A stretch of 64,000 nt of DNA from Pseudo-nitzschia pungens. Lineage: Eukaryota; Bacillariophyta; Bacillariophyceae; Bacillariales; Bacillariaceae. The DNA lies in assembly GCA_037355855.1 (NCBI GenBank), contig CM074758.1:159001-223000 (forward strand), read 5' to 3'. How positions within the stretch are numbered: position 1 is the stretch's first letter; each line of letters starts with the position of its first letter. The notes beneath the pieces are model-generated. The model saw nothing but the letters and a program-made list of their open reading frames with translations. It searched no databases and was not told where the DNA came from. Shown in pieces: positions 45,890 to 56,599 of the stretch. The position numbers and the translations under genes were made by a program.

Positions 45890-46625
45890 TGATGCTACAG
45901 ACTGTGGTGCTAGGGCTCCTGTGTAGAGGAGTGTACTGGGGCTACATGCAATAGCACCTGGTAGCTAACCACCAGGAGCTGAGCTAGTAAGTGCTAGATC
46001 TATGTGCTAATATCTAGCATAAGCACCTAGCAACAGGCTTAGCAACAGGCTTAGCAACAGGCTTAGCAACAGGCTTAGCAACAGGCTTATCCTGTTTGGT
46101 ATGGGTGCTAACTCCAAAGGTATCAGGGTTGTCGCGTACAATGTGTACCAGTTGTACGTACCCCGGATAGCAACTGCACTAATACAATGTAGCTGGGTGC
46201 TACAAGGTTAGGGTTGCTAATGCTACGAGATACTGGAGATGCTAGCCTACCATGATACCGTGCTAAGATACTATGCTACCGCCGTGGTCGGGTCATTGGT
46301 GTACAATATGCACTACAATAACCGGACACCTGACCCAAACAGTTATTAAGTGAGCTAGCACGTGCTAGTGCTAGCGTACCATTGGACCTAAACTCTGTGC
46401 GCTACGCTACTCCGTAGAATACAGTACTGGAGCTACAGAGCTAGCTCTGTTATTCTACGAGTTAGCGAACAACGCTGTCACGATACAGAGCTGAGCGCTT
46501 TGGCTCAGCTCCTTTCATTCTTTCTTTTCCACTCTAAAATAAACAACCCATCACGCCCTCCCCATGATCGATTCCGATGTACCTCTAGGGAAGTACCTTG
46601 TAGTATCTAAGTGTATGCAATAGAG
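45890..46625 (-). repeat. Dispersed noncoding element, copy B (inverted)
   Basis: Reverse-complement homologue of 31900-32765. It carries five units of the 12-bp array (AGCAACAGGCTT at about 46029-46090). It then shares TGCTAACTCC, GTACCAGTTGTACGTACCCC, AGGTTAGGGTTGCTAATGCTA, CCGTGGTCGGGTCATTGGTG and ACAGAGCTAGCTCTGTTATT with copy C at 61350-61790. It ends with TTTCCACTCTAAAATAAAC, GATCGATTCCGATG and CCTCTAGGGAAG, which match the start of copy A. Confidence 0.75.
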
Positions 46626-47443
46626 CTCGAACAGTATCCACTGTAGTCTCACTACTTGCCAGGACTCTATGTGGTATTATTGTTATTTTTATCCCTTGTT
46701 ATTCTGCTGACGAGCGAATATCAACGCACTCTGTTCCTTCTTTCGATTCGATTCGATTTGGTATGGTTTGTGCATAACCACCATACCTCTACTACTGGTA
46801 CCTACTCGGACACCTTCCTCAACCGACTTTACCCGTTCGCAAAGAACCTGCTTCGGTAATTTAGATGTATCCTGCAATTGCATCTGCATCGAAGCACGCA
46901 TTCCTCGAATTGATGTGAACAACGTATTTTGTATCGAACTGAGTGAATTTCAAAGACTAATCCTGCAATCAACTACAATTATGGTATTCCCCCAACCGCT
47001 AGCACAAAATCGCCCTGTGGTTCATTAATTCCATACTACTAGTACTAGTAGTACTACTTGTACTATTGTTATTAGTATGAAGAAGGATTTATCAAAATAT
47101 TTTTAAATACATAAACAAATCTTATCAACGGCATAAAACATATAGTTGTACTATTATCTTAAATACTTCGTTCAGTCGTTCGGTTCGAGAAGTATGGTAG
47201 TACTCGTAACGCAGTCGCACAATGGACACAGCGACTGCGATGGACACTTTGGTGCGTGCAGGAATTTGATTGGCATTGAGTCCGATCGGATCGAATCGAA
47301 TCAATCCAAGAACATACCGTAATTTCATTTCATTTCATTTCATTTCATTTCATTTCATTTCATTTCAGTTCAGTTCAGTTCAGTTCAGTTCAGTTCAGTT
47401 CAGTTCAGTTCAGTTCAGTTCATGCCATTTCATTTGACTCCAT
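46626..47443. other. Intergenic; ATTTC and AGTTC pentamer arrays
   Basis: At about 47326-47368 an ATTTC array passes directly into an AGTTC array (to about 47420), ending only 24 bp from the stop codon of the giant gene, so it probably lies in its 3' region. The remainder has no supported gene. Confidence 0.6.
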
Positions 47444-50400
47444 TCAATCCAGGGACATGACACCACTCAGAGTGCTTTCCCTCGGGCTCAGCGTAGCAAA
47501 GTCAGAAAGCTCGGAATGATCCGATAGGACCGGCGACGGCGAGATCCGGACGCTTCCTTCCGCCTCCTCCGTCGCTCCATCGTTGTTGCCATTATCGCTG
47601 TCGCTATCGAACGTGATGGCATCAAAGAACAGATCGTCCGAGTCTCCCTTCTCGGAATCGTCTCTTCGGTCGGTGGCCGATCCCCGCGCTCCTTTTTTGT
47701 TCTTCTTTTTCTTTCTGGACGACGCGCCGGAAGACGACTGCTGCTGGTTCTTCTTTTTCGTCGACTTGGGTTTTTGGTAGTGGTGATCGTCCGTGGCGAG
47801 TCGTGTCGGAAACAGGTCATCGCGTCGATCTTTTGACGACGACAAGGGTCGTTGCGTCTTTATCTTTGGCTGTAGCTCTGTCTGTGGCTCAATTGGCTCT
47901 TGTGCCTCTGCCTCCTCTTCCTCATCCTCTCGAGGTGTAGGTGTGGTTGTGGGTGGTTGGGGTTGCTGCCGGCTCTGGAGTTTCGTTCTCCGTCGCTGCT
48001 TGATGCGAGACCGAATCTCGGACACGTTGCTCTTGCGCGGAGTCGTAGTAGCGGTAGTCGTGGTGTTGGTGGAAGCCACCGTCGCTGTCGGCGAAACGAG
48101 ACCGGACGGCGTCGGCGTCGATGTCGATCGAGGGGTTGGGGCTTCCCCACCGGTGGCCTCGTCCCCTCCTCCTAACATCGAGGACGTCACGATCGGTGCG
48201 GGCTTTTTCTTCATGAGTGCAGCGCGATAGAGGCTTGCGGCGTTGATGGCGGCAGTCGACTGCTGCATTGGCAATGACATCGACATTGCCATCGGAATTT
48301 TCGTCCCCTTTGGAGTTGGTTCTCTGCTGCTCTCCCTCGGTTCCCCACGCATGGGGGTTCGGAGCCCGAGACGTCTCTTGATCGGAGACACGCTGCCGGT
48401 GCTCGGTGCGGGAGAGTATCCTTTATGGTTTTTGTTGTTGTCCGAAACAGATGCCCTGGGAGTGGTGATGGCGTTGGCGTTGGCGTTGGTATTGCCACTC
48501 ATGATGTTGCCCTCCCTGTCCGACGATGGCGATGCCGGGGTGCTGCTGCTGCTGCTGCTTGTAGAGTTGGTGTTCTTAGCTACCTTGTCCTGATACAACC
48601 GGAGATTCTTGAGTCGTCTCAGGTCCGTATGCCTGCGGAATCTTGGAGAGCTTCGAATGGGTGAAATAGGATCGGACGACGACTGCGATCGGGGACTTGT
48701 GGTGGTACTAGTGGTGGTGATGGCTGCCGGAGGACGGCGACGACTATTGGCCGCAGCCGCATCCGCTGACGCCTTCTCCTGCTTGCTGGTGGTAGTGGTG
48801 ACACTCTCGGAAGCGGTGGTTTCCTCGTTGTTGGTTGCCTCCTTTGCGATAGCCTCCTCTTCATTCTTCTCTTCCTCACCCTCCACTTCTGCTGCTTTGG
48901 AAGAGGTGTCGACGGTCAGGTTCTTCTTCCTTGAGCGATCACTCACGCTTTTCTCGTTCTGGTTGTTCACTGGCTCCTTCTCGTGCTTCTCATGCTCCTC
49001 GTCCTTCGGTCCTCCCGAAGTCTCTTCGGTGTTGGATTTTGGTGACACAATGCTGTTGATGTCGCTGCTGCTGGGTTCTTCTTCTCCGGCCGGTGTCTCC
49101 TCCACCGATACCGGAGGAACTCTCCAGATCTTGTTGGGTCGGAGCTCGAGCGGGATGCCATCGGCGTTGAAACGGGTCGACGACGTTGCCCTTTCTCGCT
49201 TCTGCTGCTGCTTCTGCTTCCTCTGCTGTTCGTTCTTCTTTTTCTTCTTGTTAGGCAACGACGACGACCGTTTCTTGTTGGAGCTCGTTGGATGGTTCCG
49301 AAGAACGGCCTCGTCCGAAGGAGTGGAAGAGGCCAGGGAGAGTTTCCGGCCGGGAACCGGGTCGGAGGCAACGGAGGACTCCTCCTCTCCCCTGGCTGCT
49401 GCTGCTGTTGCTCCTGCGGTTACCGCCGCGGATTTGGAACGAGCACCGGGGTTTGGATCAAAGTTGGTGCACTCCAAGACGCCCTCCTTGTTGTCCTTGG
49501 CGTCTGCTTCGGTAGGAATCAACAACGGAGGTGCCTCCTGCTTGGGCGCAAAGAATCGGTACGCGACCTCCAGAGCGTCCTCTACCGGATTGAAGGACGA
49601 GGACTTGGTCGTTGCATCGTCGCGGGATTCCTCTACGGGTGCTTGAGCTTGTTCCGCAGCGGCATTGGCATTGTTGCTTTCGGTGTTGGTCTGAGTGTTG
49701 GCCGTTCCCATTCCCATTCCCATTCCCATTCCCATTCCCACGAATGCAGCCGGAGTTGTGGGCGGTGTCATTATGACCGTGAAGGCATTCTTCACGAGTT
49801 CCAGGAGCGCGTCCGGTGGTTTCTCGATCCGTTGCGGGATCGAGGCATCCTCTTGTATGATGGAATTGTTGAATCGGCTGCTGCTTCCATCGCTGCCACT
49901 ATCGGCACCGGCAGCTGCTAAAGCGGCGGGAGTCGTGCTGATCAGTTCTTCATCTCCGTCGTTGTTTCCATTGTTCTCTCTGTTTTGAGCTTCGGATTCT
50001 CGCTGCGCCTTGACGTCGATGCCGGGGTCCTTGCTGTTGGATCGATAGATCAATTCCCGGTTGTGGGCCCTCAACGCGTTCTGTCGGCGTTCTCGTCGCT
50101 CGATCGGAGACTGGGGAGGCGAAGACGACGCGAGAATGGTGCCGTTCTCGCTCGTCTTGGACTTGAAGGAACGCTTTCCGTGCACGATTTCCGCAACGTC
50201 GTAGTCTTCCAGGCATTCGGCGCGAATCTCCTTTCTCTTTTGGTGGGATCCTCCTCCTCCTCCTCCTTCGCCGCTAGTGGAGACAAATGTGGTGGATGAG
50301 TAGTTGTGGTGGTGGTGGTGGTGGTGGTGGTGGTCGTCTTCATTGAGTGTCAACGAAGCAGCACAAGAATCTCGGTACGAAATGTCGCTCTCGCTTCTGT

Positions 50401-53400
50401 CGTGGTAGTGATCGTGACTGCGACTCTGAGGAGACGGATAAGATCCGAGCTCGATCTCGATTTCTTCCGCGGCACCGGCACCACTCGGATGATCGGCACC
50501 GAGGGCGTCGTTCTCGTGGGCGTAGTCTTCGGTATTCACCGGGATCATCAGGAACTCGACTTCGCTCCGGCTCTGTCCGACTCCCACTCCTCCGCTGCAG
50601 CTGGTAGCGTTGGTGTTGGAAGTGAGGTTCGCGGTCAGAGCCGATCGGTGACCGTCACCGGACGGAGACGGAAGTCGTGGAGCCGAAGCCGCAACCGAAG
50701 ACGAAGCCGCGGTGAGGCTGTGGGAAGACGCAGCGTTGGGAGTCGGAGTCGGAGTCGCAGTCCGAGAGGTAGTAGTGATGGTGGGGGCATCGGCATCGGC
50801 ATCGGCATCTGCATCTGCATCTGCATCTGCATCGTGGACGACCGTGGTGGTGACGATCGTCGAAGCGCACGTCGCGTCGTCCAAATCCGTCTCGTTGTCC
50901 GCCAGAGCAAATACCGAGAGCTGGTGGACTTCGTTGCTGGTCTTGGAGGCACGCTCGAATTCTTGTTGGAGAATTCCCGAGGTGGGGAGGAGTGCCTTGG
51001 TACTCGTTGTATTTGTTTTCGTGGAGGAGTTGTCCAACGCGAGAGCATCCGGAGCGAAACAACAGTACAAAAAGGATGTCGCGCCATGGACTACGTTCGC
51101 CTCCTTTCCCTTGTGGTCGTCTTTTTCACTGGTGTTGAGAGTGGCAGAGGTAGATCTCGGAGAGCGTGCTGCTATCTCATCGCTGGGATTTTTGTTGTTG
51201 TTGTGTTTGTTTTTGTCTTCTTCCTTGTTGTCGGTCTTGTCGTCCTCAAAGGTTGCGGAGCCCCTCATGGTCACCGAGAGCTGTCCGTCGGAGCATGAGG
51301 CGCCGCCGCAGCTTCCGGGTTGCTCCTCCTCCTGATCGTGCGACACGGTGCCGGATGTGTGGTTGGAGAGCAGAAACTCTCCCTCTCTTAGACCGCCATA
51401 GGATTCCGCGATGCTGTCCCCGCCGTCCAGGATCTGCTTGATGTGGAAGCCGCATCCCCCCGCCGTGGTGATGAAGGGATCACTCCGGCGGGACGAGTGC
51501 TTGCGGTGCGGATCGCTGTCGTGGTCCAGTATGGCGTCCTCGAAGAAAATGTAGCTCGTGTCACGGTAGGGTTCGTTCAAGAACGGATCAAAGGCGTCCT
51601 CCACAACCTTTCGGTTGGGAGATCTCGGTGTTCGTGGCGATCTTGGTGATGTGGGAGACCTGTGAGAACGAATGCAAGCCGATGGAGACAACGAAGACGA
51701 GTCGGTGACTTCTTCTGCTGCTGGCGCTTGTGGTGGTGGTGATTCTACTCGTGGTTCCTTCATCTCCATCTCCTTTTGCTTTTGCTTCTCCTCCTCTATA
51801 TCAATATCTACATCAATACTATCCATATCCATATCCATATCTATCGTGGGTTCCCCGGAGGAACTCATGCCTACCGCGGAAACCACCGGATCCGCATCCG
51901 CAAATTCGGCCAGATCGTCTTCGGCTGCAGCTGCCGCTGCTGCTACGGCTACGGCCATGTTCACCGCATCGGGTTCCGGAGCATCCTCCGGGTGGTTCAT
52001 GGCTCCGACGACATTCTCCTCCACCCGATCAGGATCATCTTGGACCACCGAAATCGTGGTGGGTTCCTCTTGTTTTGCGGAAACTGCTGGTCCTCCTGTT
52101 GCTGTTGCTGCTTCTACTGCTGCTACTGCTGCTTCTACTGCTGCTCCTGTCTGGAATTCTTGGGGTTTGACATCGGTTTGTACACCATCGTCAGAGGGAG
52201 ACCCCTCTTTCTTGGCGTCGTTAGTGTTGGTGTTAGTTTCGGTTTCGGTTTTGGTTGACGCAGCGGCTGCTGTTTGGCTTCCAAAGATCCACGAAAAGAC
52301 ATTGGTTTGTGGTGTTTGCTCCTTGGCCGCCTTCGCGGCTTCCTGTTCCTTCCTCTTCTTTTCCGACGCTTCCTTTTCCGCTCGTTCCTTGGCCTTTTGT
52401 TCCTTGACAAAGGCCTTGTACTCGTCGGGATCGATCTCCCGAGAGGTGTACGACTGGTCTTCGGTGTGGCACGAATTTGTGTGCTCCGTGTGATCCTCCG
52501 TCTGGTTGCTGTTGGTGTTGGTACCGGTCAAATCCAGACTCGTATTGTTGCTCCAATACGTGCAGTCGTCGTCCTCCTCCTCGTTGCTGCTAGTGGCGGG
52601 ATCCAGCAAGAGGAGAGCACGGTGTTTTTGTTCTTTTTGCTTGGTTTTCCTCTTGGGCTTTTTGCTGCTTCGGCCGCTGCTGCTCTTTCGGGACTTGGAG
52701 GAGGATCCTTGATTGCGTTGGTGCTGTTTGCGACCCGAAATGTCCTCCTCGCTGCCAAAGGTTGAAGAAGCGTGGCGATCCGTCGTCCAGCAATCGCTCT
52801 CGCTCTCCTCAAAGGTAGAGAACCGAGCCTTGTTTCTATTTCTACGACTGCTGCCACGGTGGCCATGACGATGGTGCCGCCGATCGTCCACATCGTACGA
52901 GGTGGTGTAGTATTCGTCGTTGGTGGTGCTCCCAAAGTCAGAGCTGCTGACGGAACCGCTGCTGCTGCTGCCGCTGTGGAAGGTTCGGCTGTCGTCTTCG
53001 TCGTCGCTTTCGCTGCTAAAGTAACTCGCGCCACTCACAAAGCTGCTGTCGTCGCTGTTGGTGACATCGTCGTTGTCGTCGAAATGCCGATGGCGATGTC
53101 CACGGCGATGTCCGTGGCGATCACGATCACGACGGTTATGTCTGTGGCGACGCTGGCTCCGGCTGTGGTTGCTGTTTCGAAAGTCGGAATGCTTGTGGCG
53201 GGAACTCCTCCGGCGGGGGCTGGAAATGTGGTGATCGTCGTCGTTGGTGGTGTTTCCTCCCGCTGTGCTCGGCGACGTGGGTGGCTCTACCCGGCGCGGA
53301 TTACGGCTCCGTCCTCTATGGGAAGCCACGGGATTGCGGTGCATCGCCGAGCGCTTGGTCCGCTTGGTAACCTCGATGGAGGACGCAAACGTATCGTCAT

Positions 53401-54421
53401 CGGAACAGTAGGAGTAGGATTCGGAGCCGGAGGACGTTTCCGATCCGTCGTCGTCGTCGTCGTCGTGGTCTCTGGTTGTATACGATCTGGAAAAGTCCCG
53501 ATCGAAGTACGCCGAGGATCCATCGTCAAGCTCATCGTCTTCCGAGTCGTCCGAGTCATACTTGGGGTGATTGTCAAAGTCGGTATCGGAGTAATCGGAA
53601 GAATCGGAATAGGACCGGTAGCGGTTCTTGGGGTCGGACAATTTCTTGTTGTCCTTGTCCTTGTCCTTGTTACCGCTGCTCTTCTTTTTGCGCGAGTGCT
53701 GGCTGCTGCTCATGCCCGATTTGTTCTTCGCAGAAGACGAGGTCGGACGCTCTTCCGCCACGGCCTCACTGTTCTTCTTGGATGACTGTCCCGGCTGCTG
53801 CTCCTGCTGCTGCTTTTGCTTTTGCAGCTGCGAGGAGGCGGCAGACACAGTTTTCTTTGTCTTTTTCTGGCTGCTGCCCGAAACCGTCTTGGTGGACACA
53901 GCCTTGCCGCTGCCGCTGCTGGTTTTGCTAGCCTTGGCCTTGGATTGCTGCGATTCGTGGGTGGCGATTTTGGAACTGGCCCTGGACGATTTCTTCTTCT
54001 TTTTGGATAACGCGTTGTTCAGTGGATGCACGGCGTCCTTGCCGCCGGTCGACGACCTCGGTGACAGCGACAGCGATGTCCTGGGTTGCTTTCCGGCACC
54101 GCTGTTGTTGCCAACACCCTTGATCTTGGACAGCCGGTTCTTGATCGACTTGCGGATGGATTTCATTGGCGACGACGTGCTCGCGCTCGCAATGCTGATA
54201 CCCCCGCCTCCATCTGCCGAAGCCGGGCTGCCAATCATGTTGGCGTTTGCGCTTGCGCTTGCGTTGCTGTTGGTGGTTCCCGTCGTCTGTTGCTGCTGTA
54301 GATGGTGTTGTATCTCTTTGTCTTTTTTCCGCTGCCTCTTTTGCTCCGCTGCGTCATCCTGCTGCTGTTGGAACAACGCCGTGTTGCCGTTGCTGTTGCC
54401 GTTGCTGTTGCTGGCTACCAT
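47444..54421 (-). CDS. Giant disordered protein of 2325 residues
   Basis: A single uninterrupted frame of 6978 bases from the ATG at 54421. I recognise no domain. The N-terminal ~600 residues are Ser/Lys/Arg/Asp-rich, with basic blocks alternating with acidic DSDDSEDDE-type blocks. A charged helix (about 670-705: YKAFVKEQKAKERAEKEASE and on) follows. From there the protein is Ala/Glu/Ser/Thr/Pro-rich. Hydrophobic islands stand out: NVFSWIFGSQ, DTSYIFFEDAI (about 955), FLYCCFAPDALAL (about 1115), LVKNAFTVIM (about 1540) and VAYRFFAPKQ (about 1615). A GMGMGMGM tract near 1565 comes from a CCCATT hexamer array (49705-49740). The intact length argues for selection on the frame. A scaffold or cytoskeletal/chromatin linker role is possible but is inference. 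No introns are needed. Confidence 0.8.
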   Translation of the reverse strand: MVASNSNGNSNGNTALFQQQQDDAAEQKRQRKKDKEIQHHLQQQQTTGTTNSNASASANANMIGSPASADGGGGISIASASTSSPMKSIRKSIKNRLSKIKGVGNNSGAGKQPRTSLSLSPRSSTGGKDAVHPLNNALSKKKKKSSRASSKIATHESQQSKAKASKTSSGSGKAVSTKTVSGSSQKKTKKTVSAASSQLQKQKQQQEQQPGQSSKKNSEAVAEERPTSSSAKNKSGMSSSQHSRKKKSSGNKDKDKDNKKLSDPKNRYRSYSDSSDYSDTDFDNHPKYDSDDSEDDELDDGSSAYFDRDFSRSYTTRDHDDDDDDGSETSSGSESYSYCSDDDTFASSIEVTKRTKRSAMHRNPVASHRGRSRNPRRVEPPTSPSTAGGNTTNDDDHHISSPRRRSSRHKHSDFRNSNHSRSQRRHRHNRRDRDRHGHRRGHRHRHFDDNDDVTNSDDSSFVSGASYFSSESDDEDDSRTFHSGSSSSGSVSSSDFGSTTNDEYYTTSYDVDDRRHHRHGHRGSSRRNRNKARFSTFEESESDCWTTDRHASSTFGSEEDISGRKQHQRNQGSSSKSRKSSSGRSSKKPKRKTKQKEQKHRALLLLDPATSSNEEEDDDCTYWSNNTSLDLTGTNTNSNQTEDHTEHTNSCHTEDQSYTSREIDPDEYKAFVKEQKAKERAEKEASEKKRKEQEAAKAAKEQTPQTNVFSWIFGSQTAAAASTKTETETNTNTNDAKKEGSPSDDGVQTDVKPQEFQTGAAVEAAVAAVEAATATGGPAVSAKQEEPTTISVVQDDPDRVEENVVGAMNHPEDAPEPDAVNMAVAVAAAAAAAEDDLAEFADADPVVSAVGMSSSGEPTIDMDMDMDSIDVDIDIEEEKQKQKEMEMKEPRVESPPPQAPAAEEVTDSSSLSPSACIRSHRSPTSPRSPRTPRSPNRKVVEDAFDPFLNEPYRDTSYIFFEDAILDHDSDPHRKHSSRRSDPFITTAGGCGFHIKQILDGGDSIAESYGGLREGEFLLSNHTSGTVSHDQEEEQPGSCGGASCSDGQLSVTMRGSATFEDDKTDNKEEDKNKHNNNKNPSDEIAARSPRSTSATLNTSEKDDHKGKEANVVHGATSFLYCCFAPDALALDNSSTKTNTTSTKALLPTSGILQQEFERASKTSNEVHQLSVFALADNETDLDDATCASTIVTTTVVHDADADADADADADADAPTITTTSRTATPTPTPNAASSHSLTAASSSVAASAPRLPSPSGDGHRSALTANLTSNTNATSCSGGVGVGQSRSEVEFLMIPVNTEDYAHENDALGADHPSGAGAAEEIEIELGSYPSPQSRSHDHYHDRSESDISYRDSCAASLTLNEDDHHHHHHHHHNYSSTTFVSTSGEGGGGGGSHQKRKEIRAECLEDYDVAEIVHGKRSFKSKTSENGTILASSSPPQSPIERRERRQNALRAHNRELIYRSNSKDPGIDVKAQRESEAQNRENNGNNDGDEELISTTPAALAAAGADSGSDGSSSRFNNSIIQEDASIPQRIEKPPDALLELVKNAFTVIMTPPTTPAAFVGMGMGMGMGMGTANTQTNTESNNANAAAEQAQAPVEESRDDATTKSSSFNPVEDALEVAYRFFAPKQEAPPLLIPTEADAKDNKEGVLECTNFDPNPGARSKSAAVTAGATAAAARGEEESSVASDPVPGRKLSLASSTPSDEAVLRNHPTSSNKKRSSSLPNKKKKKNEQQRKQKQQQKRERATSSTRFNADGIPLELRPNKIWRVPPVSVEETPAGEEEPSSSDINSIVSPKSNTEETSGGPKDEEHEKHEKEPVNNQNEKSVSDRSRKKNLTVDTSSKAAEVEGEEEKNEEEAIAKEATNNEETTASESVTTTTSKQEKASADAAAANSRRRPPAAITTTSTTTSPRSQSSSDPISPIRSSPRFRRHTDLRRLKNLRLYQDKVAKNTNSTSSSSSSTPASPSSDREGNIMSGNTNANANAITTPRASVSDNNKNHKGYSPAPSTGSVSPIKRRLGLRTPMRGEPRESSREPTPKGTKIPMAMSMSLPMQQSTAAINAASLYRAALMKKKPAPIVTSSMLGGGDEATGGEAPTPRSTSTPTPSGLVSPTATVASTNTTTTATTTPRKSNVSEIRSRIKQRRRTKLQSRQQPQPPTTTPTPREDEEEEAEAQEPIEPQTELQPKIKTQRPLSSSKDRRDDLFPTRLATDDHHYQKPKSTKKKNQQQSSSGASSRKKKKNKKGARGSATDRRDDSEKGDSDDLFFDAITFDSDSDNGNNDGATEEAEGSVRISPSPVLSDHSELSDFATLSPRESTLSGVMSLD

Positions 54422-56185
54422 CCTGGAGGAGTGTGGTTTTAGTTGTTGTTGTTGTTGTTGCTGTTGCTGTGGTTGTGGTATTGGTTTCGGGTTTTGCTAT
54501 TGCTATTGCTATTGCTATACCTATTTCCTCAATGGATGTTCCGTCTTCGTCGTTGTATCCAATTTGCTTTGTTTTGTTTGAACAAGCCTCGATCAATCAC
54601 TTGCAACCCTGCTGGTACAGCCCGTCACAGCACAGTAGACCAAAGACGATCAGTGCACAATCTTGCACCGCGATCTCTTGGTCTCTCGATGTTGTTTGGC
54701 TACCGCTCTGGTGCAATTCGTTGGTATTAGAGGTGGACGCTGACTCGGACGATAGATCACTAATGACAAAGAAGCTATTGGTGTTGTTGGTCTCCAAGGG
54801 AGGCATGGGGTTTTCTCCGCTGCTCCGGTGCGTCGTTCTTGTGGTGTTGTTTCCGTAGGGATGAATGAATAACTGAATGACTGAATGAATGAATAAATGT
54901 ATGATTCAATCTTTCAATCTTTCAATCGGTGCTTCTATTCTACTGTTGATGGTCGTGCCTGCCAACTACACTTTAAACTTTCAACAGAGACTGAATGTAA
55001 TCCAAGGTTTGGCTGCACCTTGTTGAACTAGTAACTACTAGTAATAATTCTCTGTCCACGCTTCGATTGGAATGTTTGGTGATGTGAGGTGCGTTCAGTA
55101 CGAGATGGCAATGTCTCTAGCGATGCTGTAGTGGGTTCTGCTTCCTTTGTCACGTAAGCTGCTCTGTGTCCGGAACCAATATCCGTGCAAAGATGTGAAT
55201 GTGGGGATGGATTCTTGTCCGCAACAGCTCGACCGGCTTGGGTCGAGACAGAGGTGGGGAATTCTGCGAAGGAGCACGATATCGAGTATGAAGAACTATG
55301 ATGATCGAATAGAACCCATGCGCACCTCGCTCTCGCCAAATTCCATAAGTGGAGAATGTTGGATATGGTACGGATGCCGGCTTGCGACATCTGAAGAAAA
55401 GCCCCATCGACACGACACACAAAGTGGCATGCTCCCCCAGCGCGGCGAAATTTCCTGGCGAGGATGCGCGCGGCAGCGCGCGCAAAGTCCCCAAGCACAT
55501 AGGAAGCGGGATGTACAAGTACGCTCCCTACATATGTACGTACGAACGTGACACTCTCTTTCGTCCTGGTACGTACTAGTAGAAATTACGGTAATCTTAA
55601 CCTTACGGCACCACCAGCGGTAAGGATACCGTACGGAGTGAGTCAGTCGAGTCGTCTTGCCTTGAGCGGCATCCTTACGGTACGGTACTAAGACTTACAC
55701 TCTCCGATGAATGAATGAATGAATGAATGAATCATCCAGCATCCATCAGACAACAAGAATCAATCTCAAAAGAAAATCAAGAATGAATCGAAGATCCCCA
55801 CTGCGCCCCAGTCCAAATCCCTCCTTCTGGAGGACTCACTCCTCCTCTGTAACGTTTTCCAACCGTCAGCAGGAATGAATGACGAGGAATGATGGTGAAT
55901 CATCAAACGTACCGTAGTAGTAGAAATCGAATGAATCAGCAGTAATTAAGGTTAACCTTACTATCAACAACGTTTGGATGGAGATACAGTATTTTTTGAT
56001 CCCCTCCTTCTACCATACTACTAAAACTAGTAGTACTAGTAAACCTTCCTTCAAGAAGTAGTAGTACGTCTGATAACTGATTTTAGACGTGGGTCAAAAA
56101 TTTTCGTGCCGGGTCCTTTTGGGGTCAAATATTTGACCAAAGGATTGTCCCCCGGCTTCATTTTTTCAGTCCCGTACCATATATA
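54422..56185. other. Intergenic 5' of the giant gene
   Basis: GTT and GCTATT runs at about 54440-54520 lie in the likely leader of the minus-strand giant gene. GAATGAAT runs occur at about 54862-54895 and 55705-55735. Overlapping frames of 120-160 codons at 55028-55551 on both strands are not supported by any domain. The words TTGTCCCCCGGCTTC at about 56146 match the arm of the short hairpin element. Confidence 0.4.
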
Positions 56186-56189
56186 TTTT

Positions 56190-56515
56190 ACAGCCTATGC
56201 CAATTATTTTTAGAGGCAACGCCCATAAATTTTCGAGGCAATGCCCATTAATTTTGGAGGCAACGCTCATAAATTTTCGAGGCAACGCCCATAAATTTTC
56301 GAGGCAACGCCCATAAATTTTCGAGGCAACGCTCATAAATTTTCGAGGCAACGCCCATCAATTTTCGAGGCAACGCCCATCAATTTATGAGGCAACGCGC
56401 ATCAATTTTCGAGGCAAAGCCCATAATTTCTAGACACAAAGCCCATCATTTCCAGAGGCAACGCCAATTAGTTTTACACGCAACACCCATTATTTCTAGA
56501 GGCAACGCCCATTAT
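56190..56515 (+). repeat. 22-bp minisatellite
   Basis: About 13 units of GAGGCAACGCCCATAAATTT plus two bases, with growing divergence toward the right end. A 61-codon minus-strand frame through it is a by-product of the repeat. Confidence 0.85.
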
Positions 56516-56599
56516 CACATGATAATAATGTTACACTATTATTGATGTACGAACCACTACTATTCTGACTAATACCAAATACTGTATTGGTACAAACTG

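Noticed and set aside
48609..53785. Several plus-strand frames of 270-345 codons opposite the giant gene
   Set aside because: They are Ser/Val/Leu-rich mirror images of Ser/Thr/Asn-rich coding DNA and break into unrelated pieces.
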